This document shows, piece after piece, positions 24,464 through 33,313 of a stretch of 64,000 bases of DNA. The first letter of the stretch is position 1; every line of letters starts with the position of its first letter. Location: assembly GCF_963576675.1 (NCBI RefSeq), contig NC_088913.1, positions 91,635,001-91,699,000 of the forward strand, given 5' to 3'. The position numbers were made by a program, and so were the translations under genes. Below the pieces are notes generated by a model that had not been told where the DNA came from, ran no database searches, and saw nothing but the letters and a program-made list of their open reading frames with translations. Source of the stretch: Euphorbia lathyris (lineage: Eukaryota > Streptophyta > Magnoliopsida > Malpighiales > Euphorbiaceae).

Positions 24464-27253
24464 ATGATTAAAGCCTCCTTCAACATCTCCGGTGCCGGTC
24501 GTTCCAAGAACACCACCGATGAACAATCTAACAGTAATCCCTCGACTCAGCTTTCACCCTCCAAAGCTGTTGGACATGATAAAGAACAAACCACTCAACC
24601 TCAGGGGAAACCAGCTAAACCAAGACAATACATTCGCGTATTCGAGAATGTACGGGAATGGAAAGTGGAACCTTCTCGCTGGGTATCTCAGACCTTCATC
24701 GACTCAGAACAACCGTTCTGTGAATGGATAAACAACAACGGCTGGACCGAGCTATTCTCACTATGGTTCCCAACCTACCCTGACCTAGTTATGGAATTCT
24801 ACCATAACCTTAAAGCTGACTCCAAGAATCATGACTATTTAGTCACAGAGGTACGGGGTAAGACCATTTTCATCAACCCAAAATACTTGGGATCACTACT
24901 CAGCCTCAAAACTGAGGGTGTGGAGTTAAGAAGGAATGGTGACCAGGAGGACATCTTCTACGACCCAACCTTCTGTAAACCTGCTGGGTACATTGGAGAA
25001 GTATCCAGTTCGTCAATGGGTCAGCATCAGAAAATGGCTCATTATTTGCTGATCCACCTGATCTATCAAAAGGTCCACTGCTTCAGCTCAGCATCACATT
25101 TTGAGATGTGTTTCATCTGGCATACGCTGAACTACAAGCCAATTAACATGCCAGTGTTTCTAGTAGCTGGATTTCTGCGCAGCACAAACAATCTTCGGCT
25201 CGGCTCACTAATCACTAAGATCCTAGTTGATCACAAAGTTGACCTTCAAGGAGAAACTTGCGTTAAGGGATATGAGATCACTGCAGCTTCACTACGTGCT
25301 CTCAAATTCAATCAGCCCTTAAAGAAGGGAAAATTCGTTGAGCAGACTGAAGAACAAGCTGAGGAAGTGCTACCTGCTGAGGTAATCGTCCCAGCAAAAG
25401 GAAAACGGACAAAAGCTCCAGCAACACGAAAAAGGAAGCCTACTGGTACTCCATCTAAAGAAGCTGAGCCAAAGTCCAAAAAGACCAAATCAGCTACTGA
25501 GTCAAACCAAGAAAAAACTCAGTCAAGTGAACAGCACAGCAGGCAAGATGAGCCTACAATTGAGGATACAACTGATCCTCCTCAGAAGAAGCAGAAAACT
25601 TCTACTCTTTCACCCATCAACGTCCTTCCACTTGACTTCGTAGTCACTTCGGATTCACACTATGCTCAGCATCATGCTGAAGAAACTGAGCAACAGGACG
25701 TTGAGGTGGATTTAGACGAACACTTCGTCACTCAGCTCGAGGAAGAGCTTGAGAACGAAGATACTGAGGAAGAAGGGAATGCACAGGAGCAAGTGGAGGA
25801 AGCTGACTCTGAAAGGACAACCAGTGAAAATGATCAAGCTGACCAAGCTAATACTGAGTCAGCCGATGGTGTTGCACAACATCAAGAACAAACTGACCAG
25901 CACACTGCTGATCAGAACATACAAGGTTCTCCATCTCAAGCTGATGTAAATCAAGCTGACCTTCCTCCTGTACAAAAGCCAAGAAGAAGATTGGTAAAGG
26001 CAACCATCCTAGATCAACCAGTCAGCGCTCCCGTAAATGATCCTTCAAAGATCAAAATAACCTTCTTCCGTAAGCCAAATCCTTCTGCACCATCTACTCC
26101 GCCACCACAAGACGTAGAAAAACAAGCCTCTGTTTCTACTCAAGAACACGCCGAACAACCTAACTCTGCAAACCCACCAATCCAAACCGAGCAAAATCTC
26201 GCAGAGAACATAGTCCCAGTCAGCTCTGAACCCATCCAACCTGACTGCACCACTGAAACTGCACCTACTGACCTACCTCCTACTCAATCAACACTTGTGC
26301 AGAACCCAATAACAACTCCAGTCCCTGACCCAGCAACTTCTTCTCTATCTGGTCAAACTAATATCTCTCAGGCCACAACAAATGTCACTAAGTCCAGTCA
26401 AAGAATCATTGACTCAGTACAGGCCTTGATTCGAGACATTCAACACTCAACTCCTCCTGCTGCTACCATTTCTCACATTGAGTCTACTCAGCCTTCTCAA
26501 GTAACTCAACTTCTCAATGAAGTTAAGGAACTCAAAGACCTGCTAAGTATTCTCCTATCTTCTCAAGCACAGCATGCTAGGTAGGATTCGATTGCTAAGC
26601 TGGCTGAGATCCAGCTGACCATGGTACAATGCCTCACTTCTCTATCTTCCCAGATCCAGAACCTATTAGCTGCGAATCCCAATCTCGCCACTTCCTGTGA
26701 GTTAAAGATGTTGTTTGCTCAGCTTCATACTGAACAGAACAAGACCAATGCTCAGCTTGCAAACACATCTCAATGCTCAATGGAGCAACTCAGTGAGGCA
26801 GTTCGTCTACTAAACCTTCATAAAGAGGAAATGGACACCGATCAGCTCAAACAGGATCAAATACTGACCACTTCCCAGAAAATATTTGACCATGTTAGAC
26901 ATACTAATCTTCAGCGCGAGCACTACGATACTTCACTTCTCAAAACCTTCCACAAATCCTTTGCTGCGCTGACAGACACAATCATACGGCTGGGAAAAGG
27001 ACAAGCTTATGTGCTCAGTATGCTTAGCGCTGCTGATATTGGCATTCATCCTGATGTCCTCAGCAACGGTGCTCCTATTTTTGATGGGTTAGACGAAAGT
27101 GCTGATCGTTTGAAGACCTTTTCTGCTGAGCTCACCAAAGCTGTTCTCTTGGGTTCCTTCAAGTTGCCTCCACCTGGTGCTGGCAAAACGGGGGAGAAGA
27201 AAGATCAGCGAAGAACTCAAGATGAAGGCAGTCAACAAAAGAAGAAGAAATAG
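24464..27253 (+). pseudogene. copia-1 ORF3, accessory protein in the env position (one in-frame stop)
   Basis: The frame runs 929 codons with a single TAG at 26582-26584; copia-2 has a Gln codon there. Residues about 54-290 look like a globular domain (PFCEWINNNGWTELFS, YLVTEVRGK, GQHQKMAHYLL, LGSLITKIL) that recalls the 'putative plant transposon protein' family found in plant retroelements. Residues 315-380 carry basic patches suited to nuclear import (TRKRKP, KSKKTK, KKQK). Then come acidic and Pro/Gln/Thr-rich stretches, and from about 640 a coiled-coil-rich tail (VTQLLNEVKELKDLLSIL). I see no signal peptide and no convincing membrane segment, so the usual label env-like fits the position only. 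Function unknown. Confidence 0.75.
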
Positions 27254-27665
27254 ATAGCTCATTGAAACTTAGTCTATACTTAGTTATTTTTCTTTCTTCT
27301 TATGTATGCTGACTATCCTATGTTATCTAATATAATACTTGCATTATCAATTCAACTTGTGTTATTTATCCTACCATGCTAAGTATTATGAATGCATCTT
27401 CTAAGTACAAATTAAACTCAGTAAATGAGTAGAATACATGTTAAATGCATGCTGCGTAAAAAAATTAATGTTTGAACTTGTCTAAAATGAACCATTGAAC
27501 AAATTAATTACTCAGCACTCTTTCACTATACATCACTTCCGCTGAATACTGAGTAAAATAGAATATATCCAATAAGCTGGCCTATACTTGAAAACTGATC
27601 TTAGACTTATTCAATTAAACCTTAAAATGTTTAGAATAAAACTAAGTCAGTAGCTCAGCCCTGAC

Positions 27666-27760
27666 GGGGGAGTTTACTTAATCTAATAGGTCAACTATCA
27701 TGGGGGAGCTCAAAGCTGAGTTCCTTGCTGAATAGTTTTGCCAACATAAAAATGGGGGAG
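27666..27760 (+). promoter_or_regulatory. Multiple polypurine tracts of copia-1
   Basis: GGGGGAG occurs three times, at 27666, 27702 and 27754; the last is two bases before the 3' LTR start at 27763. Tandem copies of the tract that primes plus-strand DNA synthesis are known from Sireviruses. In copia-2 only the LTR-proximal copy is intact. Confidence 0.78.
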
Positions 27761-27762
27761 TT

Positions 27763-28796
27763 TGTTGAAACACCTTTCCACAGGATTTTGATTTGACAAA
27801 ATTATTTAAGTATAATATTCTATAACACATTAAGTTTAAATGCTTTGATTTATTGTTACTAATGTGTTTGTTCAATGTTGAGTTTATAATTGTTATAAGA
27901 CATAAAAATCATAAGGCCCAAGCCCTATATGAAAGTCAAAGCCCAAGTCAAACAAGGCCAAGATCACTCAGCCCGCGTATTACCAAAACGCTGCCGTTGA
28001 GTGTTGAAACGCAGCTGAGCAAAGAAGGATCCAGAAGATCCACGTAGAAAACTTCGGTTAGAAGCTGCTGAGCTGTCTCGACAAAACGTACAAGACAGCT
28101 GCTGAGCACGAGACAACTTCCAGACCAAGTATTTCCTCAATTGGTAAAGAACAGAAGACGCAGGACGCTGTCTGTTTGACATTACCCGATTTGGAGGTAC
28201 ATACTGCCACACTGACTGAAGAACAGAAGATGCTGGAATCTGATTGGCTAAGAGAACTGCTGAACAGACTGAGTGAAAGCGACATAGAGCCGTTTCCCTC
28301 CAACGGTTATTTCAAAATTCGAAATAACCAGAAGCTCTCACAGCTCTCTATAAATAGAGCATTCAGAATTCTTATTCCATACAGAACTTTGAGCAAAAAG
28401 CCGTTACGCTGACCAAACGCATACTAAAGTTCTGCATCCAAAAGCAAAGCAAATCTTACACAACAATTTCATATCTGTGTAAAAGTCTAGAGTGATTGAT
28501 CTTCAATCATCTAAGGTGTTCTAGCAATCGTTGTTTAGGACAAATCTTAATCATTTCTAGAATTAGAAAAGAGAAGCTGAGTACTCGGTTTTAAGTACTT
28601 AGTGAATTAGAATAGAAGTGAGTAGAGGTATAGAGGAAGGTACTCTTGTTATGCTCAGCTTCTGATTTGTAAAGGGTTTCGAGTCTCTACCTTTAAAGAG
28701 CTCAGTAGTGAATTGGAAATCTCGGAAAGGTCAAATAGTTCCTGACCCCCCCCCCCCCCCTTGGAACTATATTTGCAACCTTACAAGGGACCAACA
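27763..28796 (+). repeat. 3' LTR of copia-1
   Basis: Starts TGTTGAAACACC after the purine tract and ends GGGACCAACA. TATA box at 28349-28356. Relative to the 5' LTR it lacks about 320 bases between 28726 and 28727, and its C-run at 28746-28760 is 15 long against 7 in the 5' LTR. Base 28797 resumes Athila protease sequence. Confidence 0.87.
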
Positions 28797-29879
28797 CGAT
28801 TGACCTATCTGCTAGCTGCAGTGTCATGTTTGTTGGTTTAGGCTCTTCGAGTCCCAATTTTCTGAAAATTGATAAAGGCATAAGATTAATACTTGCTCCT
28901 AAATCGCATAATGCCCTATCTATGTGCATGTTGCCTATCCTACACGGGATGGTAAAGCTCCATTGATCTTTAAGCTTGGGGGGCAATTTATAAATGATTA
29001 TGGCCGAGCATTGTTCTGTTAAAGCCACTATCTCATTTTCCCCAAACTTTTTCTTTTTCGACAACATGTCTTTAAGAAATTTTTCGTAGTTCGCATTACC
29101 TCTAGTGGTTCAATTAATGGAATATTGATTTCTAATCTACTAAGGATTTTCGAAAACCGAGCAAATTTCTTGTCTAAGTTGGCCTTTTTCTGTTTCTGAG
29201 GGAATGACAGTTTTGGTACGTAAGGCCTAACTACTTTTTCTACAGCTACTTCAGGAGCTGCAGTTTCAGATACGGGACCGGGGTTGCTTACCACTTCCGG
29301 TTCCCTACTTACCTGCAGTGATGGTTGTGTTTGCGATTGTGGTGCCACGAGTGTGTCCACTTCCTTGTCGCTCCTTAGGGCGATGGCTTAAATCGTTTCC
29401 TCTTGTGAGAGGAAAGCCTCTTGGCATTCCCTTTCTTCTTGTCTGATTGTGGCGAGTTGGTTGCTCAGGGTCCTACATGCCTCCTCGTTGGCTCCTAATC
29501 GGACGGATATCTCTCTTAAGAGGGTCATTATTCCTTCTGAACACTCTGTTTGCCTACCATAAAAATCAGAATTAGAAGGGGGACATGGAAGGGTATCCAT
29601 GGGTGCCACGTAGGGCGCCGGTGGATATCGTGTGTGCTCTTGATCGTAAAAGGTGTAAGTTGGGGGTTCAGAATTATACCTTGGATGATTACCCAAGTAA
29701 CTTACATTCTCACGTCTAGGTACGTAGTAGTTGACGTGGCATACCTCACCGAGGTGATTCTGGCCACATCTTACGCAAAATGGTGTCCTTGGTTGGCTAT
29801 CACGGTTGTACGAAGCCACAAGAAAATCCATTTTCGTGTTGAGATCGTTCAGGGATGGGTTTTGAGCTCTGTTGTCCAT
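28797..29879 (-). pseudogene. Athila-3 gag remnant and protease (split by copia-1)
   Basis: On the minus strand ATG 29879 opens the same gag remnant as in Athila-2 (zinc knuckle CVRCGQNHLGEVC, SNSDFYGRQT), here in one frame to a TAA at 29388-29390; Athila-2 has CAA at that codon. The linker and protease follow, with a frameshift near 29060-29100 and the protease motif ALCDLGASINLMPLSIF. Coding sequence stops at 28797 against the copia-1 LTR; the equivalent of Athila-2 10330-14464 (rest of pol) has been deleted. Confidence 0.85.
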
Positions 29880-30046
29880 AATTGCTGGAAGAACGATTTT
29901 ATAAGTACAAGTAATGTTACAGAAATGAAGTAATAGTATATTAACAAGTATTTGTATATGTAAGTATGAATATAAACAAAGGATATTTATAATGAATGCC
30001 TAAACTAACAAATCGACATTTGGTTCGATATTGCAGAAGAAATAAA

Positions 30047-30064
30047 TCCCCAGCAACGGCGCCA
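30047..30064 (-). other. Primer-binding site of Athila-3 (tRNA-Asp type)
   Basis: Identical to the Athila-2 site (TGGCGCCGTTGCTGGGGA on the minus strand), six bases from the LTR end at 30071. Confidence 0.85.
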
Positions 30065-30070
30065 AAAACT

Positions 30071-31676
30071 TGATGCGCCTTCGGTGAAGACTCACTAAGG
30101 GATAAGTGTACCCCATCGTTATCAAGTAATAAATTTCTGGAAAAGTCCAAGTCATCGCCCACAGGATTTATTTCTGCAAGTATCGAGCTACTTGGTTTCA
30201 GGTGTTATCTAGGCTTAGGTGGGTTTGAGTTTGTTTTTCTTTAATTAATCTACTCCTAGGTTGAATTATACTACTCCTAGCTAAGTTATCTGATTCTAAC
30301 TAAGTTATTCTACGCCTAATTAAGTTACTCTACCCCTAATTAAGTTAAACTACTCCTAAGTGATCTTTCACTAATGTAATTACCCGAAGGAACATGGTAT
30401 GAACGATAATAATGAAGTTAGGTTATTAGGTCTATTGATTAAAAACCTAATCTAAGTCACTTGTATTCAAGGCGATTAACCCTACTTACCCTCCTGAAGT
30501 TCCTAGTGCGTGATTCCCTTGTAAGGCCGAAACTAGGTCTAAGGCTCAGCAATTTGGGCTTAATCAACTAAGAGGTCGTCAATCTCCTAGGATCTGACTA
30601 GGTCAGATTCAGCTCACAATATGTGCCTACTCGAGTTTGTGGCTTTTGAATGAGTTAAACCAATTGAATAAAGCGTAAGCCAGAGATTAAACAAATAAGC
30701 ATAGAACAAAATAAGAGCTAAAGTATTATTAAAGATGAAGAACAATGTCACAGGATACAATTAGCCTAGGATTGTCACAGGATACAATTAGCCTGGGATT
30801 CATAGACTATATCAAAGAGTACAAACAAGGAAAGATAAAAGGAGATACGAAAATCCCTTTCAAGGAACCTGTCTACTCTGCATTCGGCTTCCTAGGTCTT
30901 AAGGACGGACCTTGAATATTCCTCGAAGAACAGCTTTTAAGGAGATTCAATGGATGTTGAAGAAGATGGAGGAGATGGAGAGGAAATTCAATGGGAAAGC
31001 TAAAGTAATTTACAATTAATGAAAGATGCCTAATTTACATTGGAAAAATCCTATTTATAGACGCGGCTCGAGCCCTTTTCTTGACCTATTTTGTGTCCTT
31101 ATGCAGGTAGGAAGTTATGGGACCGGTCGTGGAGTCGTGGGGGCGGAATTGGTCTTTTTGACCAATTCCTGCAGGTCTGCTCGCCGAGCAGTGCGAGCTG
31201 CTCGGCGAGCAGGCTCCCTGCCCGCCCGAGCAGGCCTCGGTGAGCTGGCCTAAAATAGGCCAGTTCGTCGAGGAGTCTTGCCCGATATGCCCCCGCGCGG
31301 TCGCCGAATGCCAAAAATGTGTTTTTCGCCCAAACTTATCCCTGCGCATGCACAAAAACTCCAGATAACATTAGTCCAAAGGCTAAATTGACCCGCCAAT
31401 CGCTTATTTTGAGCAAACGCTTCATTCAGTGCGACTTTTGACGGATCAATTAGCTTCAAAAGATAACGGAATTATAATACGCATGCTATTTTGGCCGTAT
31501 TTGCCTAAATTGATCACAAAACGAGCCTAAACAACTAAAAGTAAATAAAACGTTTCCAATTTCTAACTAACTCACACAAAAGCATTTAAATGCGAGAATT
31601 GCTCGCTTATTAACTAAATAACGCTAGAACCCATCCTAAAACCGTACCCAAAGATAGGGGTTTTTGACCCGTATCA
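30071..31676 (-). repeat. Right-hand LTR of the Athila array
   Basis: 1606 bp, ends TGATGC and GTATCA (plus view), TATA box on the minus strand at 31052-31060. It differs from the middle LTR by a 27-bp tandem duplication (30746-30772 and 30773-30799) and by a longer G+C-rich dyad cluster at 31177-31275. Confidence 0.88.
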
Positions 31677-32708
31677 AGCACAAACCCTTTACAAGGCAGT
31701 TGAGTATGCAAGAGTACGCCCTCTATTCGTCTACTCAGCTCCTACTAAGTACTACAGCCCAGCACTTAGATTTTTCTACCACTGAATGCTTACAACCAAG
31801 CACTCATCACACACTCTCAATATTACAATTGATGAAAACTGTTCTCTCTCAAATGAGGAACACTTTAGATTATTACAAGACAATCAATCTAGCATTTACA
31901 CAAGGAATAGAAGATTTGGTGTAAGATCCTTTTGTATTTGAGTGCTTTGAAAATTTCTCTCTTGGATTTTTCTTTTTGGTACTTCGGCAAATGTCCAAGT
32001 GAAATCCTTGTCCATTTTATAGATGAATTCTGGAGATTAGACCGTTTGAATTTGGTGTGTCCGTTGAATCCAAAATGGTTCTTTTAGGGAGACAGGTTCT
32101 GGTCAGCTTCAGATTTGCAGGCCAATCCTGTCTTCTGATTTCTTCAGATGTCAGCCTTGTCTTCTTCCTGCAGACTTGTCTTTTACCAATAATCCATCTT
32201 CTCGAAATCAGACTTCTGTGTATTTTCGAGGATTCAATTATTGGTGCAGAAGGTTGAGAGACTTTGTCCTCTAGTGAACGGATCCTCCATGCTGTCTTGT
32301 CTGTCACTCAGCTTCATTCGTTATCTTCGAATGTTCTACTTCCATGCTGAGTTCCTTCTTAGTCAGCTCCGTTCTGTTCGGACAGTCCTAAAGAAGTCTT
32401 CTGATTTAGTCAGCTTTGTTCTGTCAATTTTGAAGGAGACTTCTGATACTGAGTTCTACTCCACTCAGCTTCTATTATTTCATGCTGAGTTCCATACTAC
32501 TCAGCTTCCATTTTTCCATACTGAGTTCCATTCCACTCAGTTTGGTTTGTCATTCTATGCTGACTTCGTCCTGTCTAAGTTTATATATATATATTTTTGC
32601 ACTCAATATTAAACAAACACATTAGTACAATCAAAGCACTTAAATTTAATTGTCTCTTAATCATGGATGTTTTTGTCAAATCAAAATCTTATGGAAAGGT
32701 GTTTCAAC
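31677..32708 (-). repeat. 3' LTR of copia-2, truncated
   Basis: Matches 42060-43089 of the 5' LTR with a few small indels. The LTR starts (minus strand) TGTTGAAACACC at 32708; the last ~430 bases of the LTR are missing at the junction with the Athila LTR end at 31676. It carries a 36-bp dyad repeat, three copies, at 32449-32540. Confidence 0.87.
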
Positions 32709-32711
32709 AAA

Positions 32712-32722
32712 CTCCCCCATTT
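32712..32722 (-). promoter_or_regulatory. Polypurine tract of copia-2
   Basis: AAAATGGGGGAG on the minus strand a few bases before the 3' LTR. Two further tracts seen in copia-1 are degraded here (near 32770-32810). Confidence 0.7.
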
Positions 32723-33313
32723 TGATGTTGGCAAAATTGCATAATTATGGAACTCAGTTATGAGTTACCCCATGATTGATTTATTTCTGAAATAACTCCC
32801 TCGTAAGGGTTGTACATACTGTCTTAACTTAATTCTAAACCTTCCAAGATTTAATTGAATAAACTTAAGACATTTGTGTATACTGACTTAGTTTAATGAT
32901 TAGATTTTTTAAGGTCTAAGTTAATTGGATTTAAGTCAGCTTTCAGAAATATTAGAAGTATATTATTACTCAGTTTAATCCATAGATATTTTTAGTTTTT
33001 ACTTCATACTGAGTATGTTTTACTTCTTAATTTGTTTGTTCAATTTTATCAGTTCAGTATAATGCTAAGTATGGTATATGGACAAGTTGAATAAAAATGG
33101 TACTTGTCATTAATCCTTTCAAGAAAAAATATTCAAAGGCAAGATACATGCTAAGTCCTAAACAGTGACTAAGCTATTTCTACTTTTTCTTCTTTAAGTT
33201 GACCTGAGCTTGAAGGTCAGCTTGATATATGCCTTTGTTCTTTGCTTGACTTCCGGATGCACCAGCATACTGAGTTCCTACCTGGCTTCTCTCACCCGTT
33301 TTGCCATCATCAT

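Larger units (their letters stand above)
18045..28796 (+). mobile_element. copia-1, Sirevirus-like Ty1/copia retrotransposon with a third ORF
   Basis: Plus strand: 5' LTR lacking its first ~300 bases (18045-19089), tRNA-Met type primer site, gag, pol, a 438-base spacer with its own TATA box, a third ORF of 929 codons, three GGGGGAG purine tracts, and a 3' LTR (27763-28796). The long extra ORF after pol and the repeated purine tracts are features described for Sireviruses. It sits in Athila-3. The left junction is a deletion that took part of Athila-3 and the LTR start together; the right LTR end (CCAACA) joins the Athila protease region directly. Confidence 0.88.
9115..31676 (-). mobile_element. 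Tandem Athila array LTR-internal-LTR-internal-LTR (Athila-2 and Athila-3)
   Basis: Three LTRs of one family (9115-9565 truncated, 15736-17289, 30071-31676) alternate with two internal regions in the same orientation. Internal 1 is 9566-15735. Internal 2 is 17290-18044 plus 28797-30070, split by copia-1 and missing the part equivalent to about 10330-14464. Both internals begin with the same primer site and the same gag-poor leader. Sharing of the middle LTR is what unequal recombination between LTRs of one element gives; two independent insertions would normally leave two LTRs and target duplications between them. The right end (TATCA at 31676) is a clean LTR terminus against copia-2 LTR sequence, with AGCAC (31677-31681) as candidate target duplication. 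Confidence 0.82.

Noticed and set aside
24464..27253. Envelope glycoprotein
   Set aside because: No signal peptide, no transmembrane anchor, and basic nuclear-type patches; only the position is env-like.
32449..32540. Regular 36-bp repeats that might recall a CRISPR array
   Set aside because: They lie in the U3 of a plant LTR, have no distinct spacers, and are matched in the other LTR of the same element.
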